Assembly (NCBI GenBank): GCA_023213315.1
Contig: JAKCPI010005203.1
Coordinates: 1 to 64,000 of the forward strand
DNA: 64,000 nucleotides
Source of the DNA: Euborellia annulipes
Lineage: Eukaryota; Arthropoda; Insecta; Dermaptera; Anisolabididae
Direction: 5' to 3'
Position numbers and translations under genes: made by a program. Each line of letters starts with the position of its first letter. Position 1 is the stretch's first letter. Under the pieces are notes generated by a model. It worked only from the letters and a program-made list of their open reading frames with translations. It searched no databases and had not been told where the DNA came from. Shown piece by piece: positions 22,256-34,254 of this stretch.

Positions 22256-23397
22256 CTTTATTTATTAAGGACGAAGGTGTCATTTTGAAGGATGATATAA
22301 AAATTAATTTATAAACAAATAATTGCCTACAAGGTTCGTAATTAATATGCTGGTTTAGTCAAATTTATTACTGAAAATGTAATAGGAATAAAACCAATTA
22401 TTTATTTTATATTAAGTAAACATACATTTAATTTACATATTTAATTTAATTGTTAATTTGACTAATGCAATATGTTAATTACAAACTTGATTCCGTGATG
22501 TGTCTATTAGAAGTGCTTTAGATGAGGCCATCTTAGAGTTCACTCCGAGATGTCTAAACATTTATTTACTTACTAACAAGTTAATAAACAAATAAAATAT
22601 TGATAAACATGGACCATATAGGCTACTATAGACTTAAAAAATATATATTTGCAACAAATTTATATTTCGATATCCTCTCAAGAAATAAACAACTTCAAAG
22701 ACCCACTCACCTATATAAACAAATTTCTAAATTAAGCTAGTGAAGTCAACTCAAATTTTATTATATCAGAAAACGTCAAAATTTAAGTTAAGCAATACCA
22801 ATCGCGGCGAAACTTTGGTGGGGGGTCCCGAAAAATTAGCATGTTGAACGTCCTCTGAAAGTCTTCGGTATATTACTGTATAATTTATATATGTTTACTA
22901 TAACACTAAAATGGCCTAAATAGTGGGTAAATTAAGAAAAAATAAAATCAATCCTGCTAACCTAACAGAGAAAAAAAAACAATGCCATAACTAAGAACAC
23001 TATAAAATAGCATTATAATGTATGCAAATCTTGTCTTCATAAAATTAACATTATTAGAGTTATATTATTCTAACATTTTATTGGTGTTGAAATATTATTA
23101 TGAATCCTAAGGTCTCGGGCTAAAGCTAATAATTTAAAAATATAAATAATGGGAACTTTTCAAAAAAGTAATCGCTACTTTGAGAGTAAATGCGATCAAA
23201 AACTAATTTGTATATAAAATTTCTTTTCATTTTATGCAGACTCACAGATTGACGTAATTCTAATTACGTTTTATGTTTTTTTTTTTTTTTTTTTTTTATT
23301 CCTTCATCTGCATTTTAAAATATAAATTTAGGCCAGAACAGTATAAAATTAATAAGAGAATCAAATTAATAAAGGTTCAAATTTATTTATTTTTTTG
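22256..23397. other. AT-rich non-coding with SINE group 3 tail
   Basis: The stretch 22,830-22,920 carries the group 3 tail (TTGAACGTCC, TATATATGTTTACTATAA, CTAAAATGGCCTAAATAG). A poly-T run lies at 23,276-23,298. No coding evidence is seen. Confidence 0.5.
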
Positions 23398-23491
23398 AGT
23401 CGACCTTTTAAGGACACGACTCTCTTCATCGGTGTTATATAGATATGAAAATTTGACTGTCCCGATGAAGACGAAGTGGGCGACATCGACA
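23398..23491. ncRNA. Close inverted pair of hammerhead-like ends
   Basis: The minus-strand copy (23,398-23,430) contains CCGATGAAGA and AGGTCGACTC. The plus-strand copy (23,461-23,491) contains CCGATGAAGACG and CGACATCGAC, followed by AATAAAA and TTGTTTTTATTCTTT as at 8.7 kb. The GAAA box is degraded in both. Confidence 0.35.
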
Positions 23492-24374
23492 GCAAAAAAA
23501 CAAATAAAAAATTGTTTTTATTCTTTGGCTTAATCCTTTTTAAAAGTAAAATTTAGGAATTTTAATTTAAGAAGAGACAAAGAAAGAGTTTTTGTTTAAA
23601 TCGAAATTGGAGTAGTGAATAAATTGCTGAAGTGCGTGGATGTTTAATTGAGATAAACGGAAATCAAGCCTTTAGAATGTCTTAATGATGATAAAGAGAA
23701 AAAATGATGGTCTCAAATGTATATAAAATTTTCTGGTTTAAAAGATTTAAGAATGTTTCAAATTAAATTTTAACTGGTAACCGTTGGTTCTAGTTAGAAC
23801 ATTGAGATTTAATTAGGTAAATTAAATTAAAAACAAATTTATATATTTCATTATATTATTTATTAGCATAAACATTTCATATGTAGATCATCTTCAGAAG
23901 ATTTGTATTTGTATTATTTCTGAAGATAAACTAAAGGTCGCTTATATCACTTCTACTCAACTAGCAAATCATCGATATACAAGACAAGAATTCGATTAAC
24001 CTTCGATTAAAAAAAAAAAAAAACTTTTTCACATATAATTAGCTATCTGATGTATGAGGAAAGTTTTGTGAATTATCAACTTAATAAATGCATAAGTATT
24101 ATTAAAAACAAATATGTATTAAAATAATTAATTAAAGCTAATTAATTTCTTAACAAATATACCTAACCGGATTTTAGCTAACTACGACTCTGACTTAATC
24201 ATATGATTAGCTTAAATAAAATTGAAAAGACATGAAAGTCATAGTCAAGTAGCTTATCCGCGGGATAGCTAGTTAATTAGAACTGAAATATCTAGCCGTA
24301 AGTGTTGAAAGACGTAGAAAGCGTTGTTTAATTAATTCTAATAAATAATATATTGAAACATATAACCTTGTGTT
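23492..24374. other. AT-rich non-coding stretch
   Basis: A short unique-looking stretch CGTGGATGTTTAATTGAGAT at about 23,637 recurs at 24,992-25,020, so it belongs to an unclassified dispersed repeat. Nothing else can be supported. Confidence 0.45.
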
Positions 24375-24613
24375 CATGGGCGTAGCCAGTGGGGGCCCCC
24401 TGTCCTCAAAATTGTTTGTCTATTAAAAAAAAATATATATATTTTTCCCACTGTGTGATTTTTTTTTTTTAATGAATTATAAAGAAAATAATTAATTATT
24501 ATAATTAATAATCTATGTATATATTAATTGCATACCCCCCTCCCCCCCAGAGGGTCTCTTTCTAACTAGTGGTTGCCCCCCGCCCCCTAACAAGATGTCT
24601 GGCTATGCCCATG
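24375..24613. mobile_element. hAT-type MITE (CATGGGCGTAGCCAG ends)
   Basis: The ends are CATGGGCGTAGCCAG and CTGGCTATGCCCATG. The 8-bp flanks are CTTGTGTT and CTTGTTTT (7 of 8 identical). G/C tracts lie inside both ends. It is non-coding. Confidence 0.8.
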
Positions 24614-24710
24614 CTTGTTTTTAATTTAATTTACCCAAGTTTTCAGATATTTCTGAAATACAAATTTTAAAAGTCGAGCGATTTTCAATTGCTTTGAAAT
24701 GAGTTTAAGA

Positions 24711-24800
24711 CATGGGCGTAGCCAGGGGGAGGCAGTTTAATATACAAAATTTTAGTTTCTATTTTAAGATAAAATATTTTTTTTTGTAGCCCTAATATAA
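24711..24800 (+). mobile_element. Truncated copy of the same hAT-type MITE
   Basis: It starts CATGGGCGTAGCCAGGGGG and loses similarity after about 90 bp. The right end is missing. Confidence 0.6.
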
Positions 24801-25529
24801 AATTCTTTAGCACGTTTATTTTGAAATGTTTTGTAAATGTAATGTCTGCCAAAGACTATAACATCCGTATCAAAATAAATGAAGTAATTTTTTTTTTTTA
24901 CCGTATCGGAAAGTTTTATAATAGAAAAATTTTTTTATACTTTTACACTCCGTGACTTTAAATGAGAATGTATTGAATAATTCATGTGGAATGCGTGGAT
25001 GTTTAATTGAGATAAACGGAAATCTAGCGATCAGAATGTGTTGCTGAGAGATTTTGCAACATAACAACATTGGCTTAAAATTAGGAACAAAGAATCCTTT
25101 TAGATTATGCATTCACCCAAATAAATAATATCCTCTAAGCGGATTTTATTCACTCCATTTCTTTACTAACTCATGGGGATGGTGAGAAAAATAAAATATT
25201 TATTATCAATAACAAATTTTTTAGTCGAATTCATTCTAACAATGGTTTTTAAATAGAATATAGATAGCCGAAAAGATAGTGTTTTTGTACTGCCTTTGCG
25301 ACAATTTTTTATTTCCTCTAACTCCCATTCTTGATGTTTCATCTGGGGCTTTAGGAGTATATCTGATGTTAAGAAATGATTGATTTATTCTATTAATAAT
25401 TGCATAAAACTCCAAACCAATTTGCTCTAAAGATGTGAGCTGACTGCCAGATATCATACTAAAAACTTTGTTTACAAAAGAACTAAAAAAAAATTTCCTG
25501 ATCGCTAAAATTAGCGATCTATTAAATTC
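24801..25529. other. AT-rich non-coding stretch
   Basis: It contains the second copy of the GGATGTTTAATTGAGATAAA repeat (about 24,997). A 128-residue minus-strand open frame starting in the flanking SINE and MITE has no family features and is treated as spurious. Confidence 0.45.
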
Positions 25530-25603
25530 AAATAGCCGAGTTCTGTGATTTAGAGGTAGGGCATGTCGAGTACAAATTAGCAGTTCCGGGTTCGATTCCG
25601 GGC
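25530..25603 (+). mobile_element. tRNA-derived SINE head (group 4)
   Basis: It has TAGCCGAGTTCTGTGATTTA, a GAGGTAGGGC segment and the perfect B-box GGGTTCGATTCC. It is homologous to 44,405-44,495. It ends where the TA-flanked MITE begins. Confidence 0.6.
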
Positions 25604-25605
25604 AG

Positions 25606-26039
25606 TACAGTGAGGGCCACAATTAAGTCCCCACCTGGTATCTAGGGCCTTTAGTATATGGTATATATTGAAATAAATTTAATGACCTAAAAGGTAAAAT
25701 AATATCTGGTACAGATAATTTTATTTTCAAATTGAAATTTATTTCAATTTTATGTACAGTGAGGGTCAATATTAAGTCCCACCCAGGCGTTTTCTACTTG
25801 TGATTATTTCACTGTTTTAAAAAAAAATATATATATTTTTTAATGGAAACTTTCATGGTTCAAACCTAGAAAATTTCGAATAAAGATTTTCATTTTCTTT
25901 TATAAATACAATAAAATAATCACAAGTAGAAAACGCATGGGTGGGACTTAATATTGTCCTTCACTGTACCATACCATTACCATTTTCTCAAGGATCTAGA
26001 TACCAGGTGGTCGGGGACTTAATTCTGGCGTTCACTGTA
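25606..26039. mobile_element. Outer TA-flanked MITE of a nested pair
   Basis: The ends are TACAGTGAGGGCCACAATTA and the complement of TTAATTCTGGCGTTCACTGTA. The arms continue with GTCCCCACCTGGTATCTAG against CTAGATACCAGGTGGTCGG. A second MITE of the same group is inserted in it at a TA. Confidence 0.8.
25755..25978. mobile_element. Inner TA-flanked MITE of the nested pair
   Basis: The ends are TACAGTGAGGGTCAATATTA and the complement of TAATATTGTCCTTCACTGTA. The long arms include TTTTCTACTTGTGATTATTT. It is nearly identical to the copy at 14,404-14,617. Confidence 0.85.
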
Positions 26040-26330
26040 CATATCTTTTTCAGCGAATTTATATTAATAAATATAATTTATTTCAAAAAGATTTCTCAAA
26101 AAGGAAACGTCTCTGTAATTGTTGAAAATCTGAGGCTTCATTATTTTTGGCTACTCCTTTTGAAAATAAAATAATTACATAATATAAAATTTTGACAATT
26201 AAAATCAGAATAGAAAAAAATTTAATTTTGTCTGAAATTTGCATTAAACAAAATAATGTAAATAAAGAAAATTAATAAATCTCCTAGAGGTTTATTTATT
26301 TGGGTAATTGATTATATTGAATTTTAGAGA

Positions 26331-26560
26331 AGTGTAGAGAGACCTGAACGTGTAGATGGTTTAGGCTCGGTCTTTTGTTCGAATCGAGCGACAGCTGCAG
26401 CCACTGCTGAAGATGATGAAGATGTTGAGGAACATCCGTTGCTACCCGACGAAGGGCATGGGCCTGTTGTGCGCTCACGCATGCTGTGTCACCTAATGCG
26501 AGGCGCGTCCGGCTTTTCAGACTCCTTGCTGCTGTTTACGCCTCGATCGCCTGTTCACTA
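26331..26560. other. GC-rich island, possible exon (strand unclear)
   Basis: The island is open on both strands. Plus: after a possible acceptor (GAATTTTAG, 26,321-26,329) a frame reads VDGLGSVFCSNRATAAATAE, then an acidic run and RSRMLCHLMRGASGFSDSLL, to a TGA just after PRSPVHY. Minus: a frame reads RLALGDTACVSAQQAHALRR, then VATDVPQHLHHLQQWLQL. I recognise neither. The plus frame would be a last exon with its stop here. Coding status is uncertain and no donor was convincing. Confidence 0.3.
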
Positions 26561-27212
26561 CTGAGCTCCTCCAGACAAGAGAGAAAAAGGCCTCGCCTCT
26601 CTCTCTCTCTCTCTCTTGTCTATTTTTAGAGTAGGCAAGCATGTGGCCACATCTGTTTTGAGCGAGGGTGCCATGACTCCAGGATTAATCAAGACAGTAC
26701 CAGTAGCAGACAACCACCAAACTAGAGATAAATCTCTTTACTGTCGCCCCTCTTCTCTATCTTGTATTTTCCTAATTAAATGACACTCGTCGACTAAGTA
26801 ATAGAATACAAGGAGATTCATAAATAATTTATAGGCTATTTATAAATCAAAATAAGAATGATCGCAGTGGATTAAAAATTGGCAATTTTTTTGGGTTGAT
26901 TCGCGCTGATTGGGTGAGTTAGAACAGTGAGGAGGCGATTAGCCGATTATGCTTATAATCCTCGAGTTCAAATCCACCTCATTGTAAAATATTATCTAAC
27001 TCTTTGTGAGATGTTTCCTCCTGAGAAAGGAAACAGGAACCCACCTCAGTATTATTCCAATGAAAGTTATCTCTCAGAGTAACCGCAACGTGTCAGTTCT
27101 GAGACTAATGACTCAAGGAGTGAGTGAGTGAGTACAGTGACAGATCCTAAGATAATTTTAGGATTAACCCTTAAAAATTATTAAACTTTCATAATATCAG
27201 GAGAATTGGTGA
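26561..27212. other. Non-coding with a (CT)n tract and a SINE-like head
   Basis: A (CT)n tract lies at 26,600-26,620. The stretch 26,920-27,000 has a tRNA-like arrangement (GGCGATTAGCCGATTATGCT, B-box-like GAGTTCAAATCC). GTGAGTGAGTGAG is at 27,121-27,133. It may include the 3' untranslated part of the island upstream. Confidence 0.4.
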
Positions 27213-28003
27213 CAGGGCCGGAAATAGGAGATTTGTTAGGAGGAGCAAAGCTTAATTTGCCGCCCTCGCCTTACAAATATTATAAAATACCTAAGTTAAT
27301 TTTTTTTTAGATGCGGTGGTTGAAATTACAACACCTTTGACTTACTATATATAATAGAAAAATTTTGTTTTTTAAACATATTAGAAAACTAACTCAAACT
27401 TTTCTGTCCTAGGCGACCTCACCTAACCATAAACAGTCCATGATTTATGGTAATTCTTGTTTTTTAGATGGGGTCGGACATTTGAAATACGAATATATTT
27501 ATTAATTATGAATAATAAAGTAAGAGTCGAATCCAGAAAAAAGAATGATATTTCCTAATATTACTCTAATAATAGACAACTGGAGCACAAGGGCGGATCC
27601 AGAGGTGTTTCTCGGGGGGGGGGGGGGAGTTAATATGGTGTACTGGTCGCACAGTACAATATTTTACTTGCTTACAGTAATTTAAAGGTACATTCTTTAC
27701 TTATTTACCAGAATATATATACAAATAAAATTTTTAAGTATTAATTTTTAAAATTTTATATTAAAAATAAAATTTAATTCTCAAATCTCGGGGCAGGGAG
27801 GGGGGGGGGGTAATTACCCCCGTTAACCCCTCTCTCCCTTTGTAACCCGCTTTGTAATAAAGTTAAATAGAATTTGTTAATTTCTTGAATACGATAGGTT
27901 AACTTTTCAAACGTTTCTTAATAACTAATTATATTTTGTTTTTTTCCTAATTTGTCGCTCACTGGTAGATATCTGCCGCCCGAGGCACATGCCCTCTCAA
28001 GTT
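27213..28003. mobile_element. hAT-type MITE remnant with nested element
   Basis: The left end CAGGGCCGGAAATAGGAGAT and an internal right-half segment (ATATCTGCCGCCCGAGGCAC at about 27,969) match the MITE at 33,671-33,866. Its right terminus is lost. Another G/C-tract MITE (27,588-27,856) and unclassified sequence lie inside. Confidence 0.55.
27588..27856. mobile_element. hAT-type MITE (GGCGGATCCAGAGG group)
   Basis: It is homologous, in opposite orientation, to 44,690-44,925. It has GGCGGATCCAGAGGTGTTTC, a long G-run and an end CCCTTTGTAACCCGCTTTG. It contains a hairpin module (about 27,640-27,712) related to the 5' hairpin of family A. Its target-site duplication is not recognisable. Confidence 0.6.
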
Positions 28004-28171
28004 ACTCTGATTGGAGGATTGATAAAAAAAATTTTTGAAGTGACAAAATAATATTCGTTTATTTATTTATTTTTTGCTTTTGAATTAGAAAAAATACATC
28101 TAATTCAGCTTCAGTGATTAATTAAAATTTAAATAAAGATTTAAATACCGCATATCTCAGTAATTTTCCCT

Positions 28172-28490
28172 ATGATAACGCTTTTTGATATTACTCTTGA
28201 CTTTTTTTTCATCTCTTCTCCCTCTAGTTTTCCTTTAATGTCTGTTAATTTCTCTCTCTCTCTTTCACTTCACTTTCAGTACTGTGACGTCACTGACAAA
28301 TTTAACTCGGCTAATCAACGCTTTAATCATCTCTTCAATTCGTATGCACTCAAAAACTCGCATGTCACATGGAGGGCATCAAAAATGTCGACCTGGGTCA
28401 TTATAAACCCACTGCCTCTATTAAACCAAATGAAAAAAAAATTAATAGCCTTGGGTGGGAATAAATAGAAATTCACAAATTTTGTACAGG
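28172..28490 (+). promoter_or_regulatory. CRE-containing stretch with strong acceptor-like signal
   Basis: A pyrimidine tract ending TTCACTTTCAG (to about 28,278) is followed by TACTGTGACGTCACTGAC, a perfect TGACGTCA CRE. The frame YCDVTDKFNSANQRFNHLF continues to a TAG at 28,466. ACAGGTGCGT near 28,487 could be a donor. It could be a small exon or a regulatory element. I do not recognise the peptide. Confidence 0.3.
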
Positions 28491-28559
28491 TGCGTTTGTT
28501 TTCAAAATAAACAAAAGTAATAAAGGTTGACACTTTTCATTTTATTTAATATCAAGCAA

Positions 28560-28835
28560 CCCGAGTAAAAATGATTAAAAATGATTGAGGGATACATACG
28601 CCCGCAGCTGGTCTGCATAGTGAACCTTTAGAGAAATACAGGGATATACACGCCCGCACCAGGGATACACACAGTAGATCAAAAGTGAGCAAAAGAAAAA
28701 TGTGTGTGCCTGGTGCGGGCGTGTGGATCCCTGTGTGTCCCTCGTGCCGGCGGGTATATCCCTGTGTCTCTAAAGGTTCACGATGCAGACTAGCCGCGGG
28801 CGCGTGGATCCCTCGATCATTTTTAATCATTTTGG
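28560..28835. mobile_element. MITE with CCCGAGTAAAAATGAT end, longer variant
   Basis: The left end matches 20,344-20,509. The right end keeps CGATCATTTTTAATCATT but lacks the final ACTCGGG. The GGGAT(A/C)CACACGCCCGC motif is repeated several times in both orientations inside. The 120-residue minus-strand open frame across it is a by-product of these repeats. Confidence 0.65.
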
Positions 28836-29596
28836 AAATTGTCGAAGATATCTGAATCAAATAAAAGTTATTACAAGTGAGAGCTGAAAAGACATTCTTT
28901 AACTGATTAATCAATAAATTCCTATTGTCTCTAGAATTTTAATATTTAAAGATTTTTGAAGAAAATTAATTTTTGTTAGCTTGCAAGAAAATAATAAAAT
29001 TGCCATTATTAAAGAGAGAAAGCTATTTAGGTTGGTATCTTTTAATAAATTAAATTCAGTGTCTCTCCCATATTTTCGTTTGATAAGACAGTGATATCGT
29101 AATTTATTAAATTCATAATATTTAGAATATTAATCATTCAAAAATACCATTAAATATTGAATGAGGATTTATAAAGTAGAACTTTTTTATTTGTTTTTTT
29201 TTTTCTCCAAGGTGAGGATGAGTAAAGTAAATTGTAAAAAGATAAATAAAAAGGTCAAACCAAGTATCACGTTTGTAGATAGAATTACTATGTGCATTTT
29301 TAATTCTCTTTTTTCTTTGAAACAAAATAAAGGATGAATTCCTAAAATTCTAAATCATTTCTTTAAATTTCTTATATTTTTCAAATGCCACGCCCAAAGA
29401 AACAAAATCGCAAGCCATAGCATTTTGAGAGATAATAAGAAAAAAAAAGAAATATGAAAAGAGAAGCGCCTTATTAAGATAACAATGTTCAGAAAAGATA
29501 AAAGAAGTTTTCAGATATACTGTTCTAAATTTTATTTATGAATTAATAAGCTAAATTAACCGTACTGGAAATTCTCAATAGAGACGCGAACAAGCC
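28836..29596. other. AT-rich non-coding stretch
   Basis: Nothing recognisable is seen. Short minus-strand frames near 29,130-29,330 are lysine/phenylalanine-rich chance frames. Confidence 0.5.
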
Positions 29597-30228
29597 TAGG
29601 GATGGAAAAAGCGCTCGAAAAGTCGATTTTCGATTTTGGAATCGACTTGATATTTTTCGATTCTTGGAATCGATTACGGGTAATCATTTCTCAACTTTTA
29701 AGTCGACTTTTTAAAAACTCTGTAACTCGTGTTTATGAGATACGCAGTAAATTTTAAATAGACATATATTTATTTATTTATTTACAATATAAGATTTATT
29801 AAGTATTTAAACATTTTATTAAATACAACTCACAATAATATTGTTTTCAATATGTTTATAAAAGAATATTCTATCCAGAAATTGCACGTGATATGGCACC
29901 GAACATTAAAATAAAATATAAAAGTTGAGTATCTAAATATAACATTAAAATATTAAAATAGAGGAATTAAGAATACCACATAATTTCACTTTAGAAAGCG
30001 TGATGATTGGTGTGTTAGGTGTAGCTTTTAAAAAAAGACGAAAGTCAATCAATGTAAACGTTACAAACTATATTACCATTGGATACTAAGTATTGTAAGA
30101 AAAAAGTCGAAGTCGTCCTGCGAGAATTGATTCTAATCGACTTGAAACTCGATTCTAAAAAGTCCATTATTTTAGATTTTTAAAAGATCGATTCTTGATT
30201 AAAGTCAGAGTCGACTTTTCCATCCTTA
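29597..30228. mobile_element. hAT-type non-autonomous element (TAGGGATGG ends)
   Basis: The ends are TAGGGATGGAAAAAG and the near-complement of CTTTTCCATCCTTA. The 8-bp flanks are AACAAGCC and AAAAAGCC (7 of 8). TCGA-rich subterminal repeats (AAGTCGA, ATCGATT) are present at both ends. It is 632 bp with no transposase. Confidence 0.75.
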
Positions 30229-30236
30229 AAAAAGCC

Positions 30237-30600
30237 AAGTGAAATAAGTTGCGCCTACCAGTGTAGAGGGCCGCAACCAGTCAGGCTTAGGAGGCCTGGG
30301 AGGCGCTATCGAGACGGCGACGGATGCGGATGCGGATGGAGAGGTGGAGGCCGTCGTCGCCGTCGTCCAACCGACGGCTTGCAGATTGGAGTTCCTGTTA
30401 AGTGAGTCGATGGGCTCAGTGTAGAGGCCATCACACCAACAGCTTGCTTTAGGCACTTGGCTCACTAACCATGTCACTTGACGACCGGTCATATTGTGCA
30501 CGTTAATTAGCCAGTCAACACTTGAGCCCTTGAGGATTGCGGATCAACGAACGACACCCACTTGACGTCCCCACCCTCTCATCTGGCCAATTAAGCAAAA
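30237..30600 (-). other. GC-rich island, possible minus-strand exon
   Basis: An open minus-strand frame spans about 30,226-30,540. It reads SSVDWLINVHNMTGRQV, then VPKASCWCDGLYTEPIDSLN, a Thr/Ala/Ser-rich stretch written with mixed synonymous codons, and APPRPPKPDWLRPSTL. Mixed codons in the low-complexity part favour real coding. A donor-like GTAGGC follows at about 30,252, and the acceptor is uncertain. No family is recognised. A TGA lies upstream at about 30,542-30,544. Confidence 0.35.
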
Positions 30601-33600
30601 TAAAAACAATATTCAAGAGAGAATATGTATGTGTATGTTTATTTCAATGACGATTAAATTGAAATTGCGGTTGTGGTACAAAAAAAAAAAAAAAAAAAAA
30701 AAATTAAACCTGGCGTTGTTTTAAGGTTAAATTAGTGAATCTGTTAAAACTGTTACGACAAGTTTTTGCAATTATTATTTTGCTCGTCGTAGCATCTGAG
30801 GACGTATTTAATTTTTTTGGATTAATTAATAAAATTTAATTAAACTTTATCATTTAAGTCGAAAAGTGAACTACTTGCCAAAAGACCTGGACAGCTTTCA
30901 TAGTTGTTATTACTAATTTTTTATTTATTTAAGATATTTTTCGACATCTGCCCGCTCCCTATTTATTTGATTGGAACCAAATTCAAGTGAAACAAATGGA
31001 TGGAAAGCGAGCCCTAAACCTCTAGCAACATAAGCAAATACCGCCACAGGTCAAGAGCTAGTTATTATTATTAAATATACAGTAGTAATTTATATAAAAT
31101 ACAAAATTTTATCTTTTTACGGATAAAACCCTTAAAAATTTAGATAGTTATACATTTTAAGTAAACCTGAAAGATTTTGACTCTGGGAAAGAACAAAGAA
31201 TGAATAGGAGAAAAGTTTTATTTTATGCAAAGAAAGTTTAACATTAGAAACAAAAGAAATGTTTGCCATTAACTTCGGATTTTTTTTTAATAAAACAAAA
31301 AGATGTTATTAATTACAATAAAATACGTTTCCCTAAGTTTTATAGAAACGGCCCGAGTAATATATTAATTAAAATTAATGGATTTTGAAGGTTTACTCTA
31401 GTCTTCTAGGTGAAGGAACAGGTAATACAAAAATTAAAGAATTATTGTCGGAAATTTTTATTTGCAAATAAATCAATCGTCAACAAAGTTAAAATTTTCG
31501 AAAATAATTTTATTAATTGTATTACCCGCTTGAACACCTGCAAAACTAGAGTAGACTTTTTTTAAATAGCATAAAAATTAATCGATTTTTAAAAGACAAT
31601 TATTAAAAAGTTGAATCAACTTGATTATTATTAAAAAAAAACCGAGGTTAATGGAAAAAATTTCTATTATTGTTAAACTGTATTTGCATAAAACTTGAAT
31701 TAAAAAAAGTTAGGTCCAGAAATCGTTAGCTTTAATTAAATTAACGTGTAAATTAAAATAATGACTATCATTTGAATATAATTTTTTATACAAATGGTCT
31801 GAATATAAAAAATATAGTAGAAAAAATTTGATTCTTAATTTTTTCCCTTTTCTGATGAATTTCTATTTCTTGCCCTCTATTGTTTAATATAACTATGATA
31901 ATTAATCATTAAGAATTATGACTAATAAGAAAAATGATAGTTTAGTTTTTAGGCTAAAAATATTTCGATAAAAATAGGCCGAGTGGGGATAAACAGAGCT
32001 GGTTTGGCAAGGAGGCTGCCTGGACCGTTCCGAGCAAATAATCAACGCAGATCAAGGGTTCCCCGGGTTTCTATTTATCTCGAGATTCTCTCTCTCTCTA
32101 TCCCTCTCTCGTGCCTTTTCAGATAAACATTCGAATGTTTTTTTAATAGCCGAGAAGAAATAAAAGCTCATTTTGATTGGAAAATTCTTTTTAGAGATAG
32201 AAAATAAAGAATTTGTTTATTTAAAATATAATAGGTAATTTTCGATCTCTCAAGGGTCGACAACCTTTTTTGACCATAGGTCATTTTAAAAAATAAAATA
32301 AAAATAATTTTAAGCATCTCGCTGAGCTAGATATTTTGTAATGTAGATTAATGTGATTTTTGTTCTTGAATGTTTTTCGATAATTCATTTATATAGGGTA
32401 GGGTTTGAGCTAAAAGGATCTTCAAAAGGTTTTCATTGGTCAACCTAGTTCTATATTTTGATTTTATGAAATTCATTTTTATAAAAGTTTGTTAGTTTGT
32501 AAGTGGACAAAATGCAAATTATTGATTTTGCAAAATTTATGAATTTGGAAATTTATTATTATATGTGGCAGGGATACTTTGATAAATTTACAGGGGGACT
32601 GAATGGCATCCGTTATGGTTAGAATAAATTATAAAAACAGTCCAATTAAAGCCTGGTTTCATTCATACCGACTCTAATCTCATATAATCAACCTAATTTA
32701 AAGGAATTAAATTTAAAAATATTTTTATATGTGGACCACATTGTTAGAAAAATTATATTGCTTTGAGACGCATAAAAATTTTCCGCCTGATTTAGCAGTA
32801 AGCGTAAATGACTAAAATTTACATTACCCCCTACCCCCCCCCCCCCCACTCCCCAAGAGCTCCAAAAAATATGATTTATATAAATGGTGTATCTATTTTT
32901 CATCAAAAGTAAAACTTAAAAATATTAAAATAATTTTCTATTCAGAATAATTCATTTTTTTTTTCTTTCCAGTCAAGTTTATTCAGATCTATAGAATCAA
33001 CTTCTTAATGAAATTTCTTATAAAGAAAAGCCTCAACTTTTTGCTTTCTCTCTTTCCTTCTGTTTGATTTTCTTTTCTTCTTTTTTTTTTTTATTGTATT
33101 CTTTTTAATAAAAGGATTTTTTTCTTTTAATATACGCACACGCTTCTTTATCAAATCTTGTTCATCATCTCAAAAACTTTTGTTACAAATTGATTTTTCT
33201 TTGATAGAACGTTACAAAATGAGAGGAATAGAATGTGGTGTATATTTATTTAATATTTCTTTTTAATATCTTGTGTATTGTAATCGTCAAAAAATTCGAA
33301 CAGGAGAATATAAGTTTTAATTAAAAATATTTTAATAAATAAGAAATAAAGGGTTGGGAATTATATAGATGGTACGGGGTCGAAATTTTTTTTTTTTATT
33401 TAGGTCTGTCTGTCTCTCCTCGCTTTGTTTCTTTAAAAACGCAACGAATTAGATCAAAAAATAGTATGTGGTTACTTTCAAATTGTAGTTCGGTATTAAC
33501 TTTTTGGAATTGAACGGTCAAAAGATTATCGATTGTCTGATATTCATTTCAAATATATTTTTTTATTTATGAAAAATTTTTGTCACAGAATCCACTCAAA

Positions 33601-33662
33601 GCTAATGTTTTCTTTTTTTTAATGTTCAAATTTATTTTATTTTTTTCCCGAAAGTTTTTAAT
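30601..33662. other. Long AT-rich stretch with scattered fragments
   Basis: A poly-A run is at 30,680-30,703. A group 1 SINE remnant (minus) lies at 30,940-31,045. A more complex stretch at 31,990-32,125 contains GCAGATCAAGGG and a (CT)n tract. A hAT-like end fragment (GGGTCGACAACCTTTTTGACC) is at about 32,264. A poly-C run is at 32,835-32,848. No coding evidence is seen. Confidence 0.4.
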
Positions 33663-33670
33663 ATAACCAC

Positions 33671-33866
33671 CAGGGCCGGAACTACGAGATTTTTTAGGGG
33701 GGGGCAAAATTTAATTTGCGCCCCGTCCTTAAAATTTCCTATACAAAATTCATATCATTTTACCTTTTTTTTTTTTTTTTTAGTAAATCTTTCTTTAATT
33801 GCCGCCCCCTGATATCTGCCGCCCGGGGCACATGCACCCACTGCCCCCCCCCTAGACCCGGCCCTG
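33671..33866. mobile_element. hAT-type MITE with perfect 8-bp duplication
   Basis: CAGGGCCGGAACTACGAGA and CTAGACCCGGCCCTG are the ends. The flanks ATAACCAC (33,663-33,670 and 33,867-33,874) are identical. G-runs and C-runs lie inside opposite ends and can pair. It is 196 bp and non-coding. Confidence 0.9.
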
Positions 33867-34254
33867 ATAACCACACATTATGTTTTTCTTAAAAGAGTAT
33901 ATGTGAAAATCGGGAATCAAGAATTTTATAAACAGCGCAAAGTTTGTATGTGAAAATCACTAGTCATGAACATAATTATAATTCATTTCATTAGAATAAT
34001 TTATGCTGATGATGTTAGTTGATATTTATAAAAAATTTTAGTGTCTTATTTTGTTCATGACAATAATTTTTACTATACTAAAAGAAATATATCATATATT
34101 TTTTTTCTAAATTATTATTAAGTTAACAAGTTTCGTCTTAATAGACTCGTAATTAGAAGTTCATGACAAGAAGATAATTTAGACTAATATTTAAATAAAT
34201 TATAAGTCTAATGGAATAAACACTAAATAACTATTTCGACAAACCAAGTTTTAA

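Noticed and set aside
25236..25622. 128-residue minus-strand open frame
   Set aside because: It runs from AT-rich sequence into a SINE head and a MITE end, with no domain and no splice context.
28552..28914. 120-residue minus-strand open frame with GIHTPAP repeats
   Set aside because: The repeats are the translated GGGATACACACGCCCGC motif of the MITE at 28,560-28,835.
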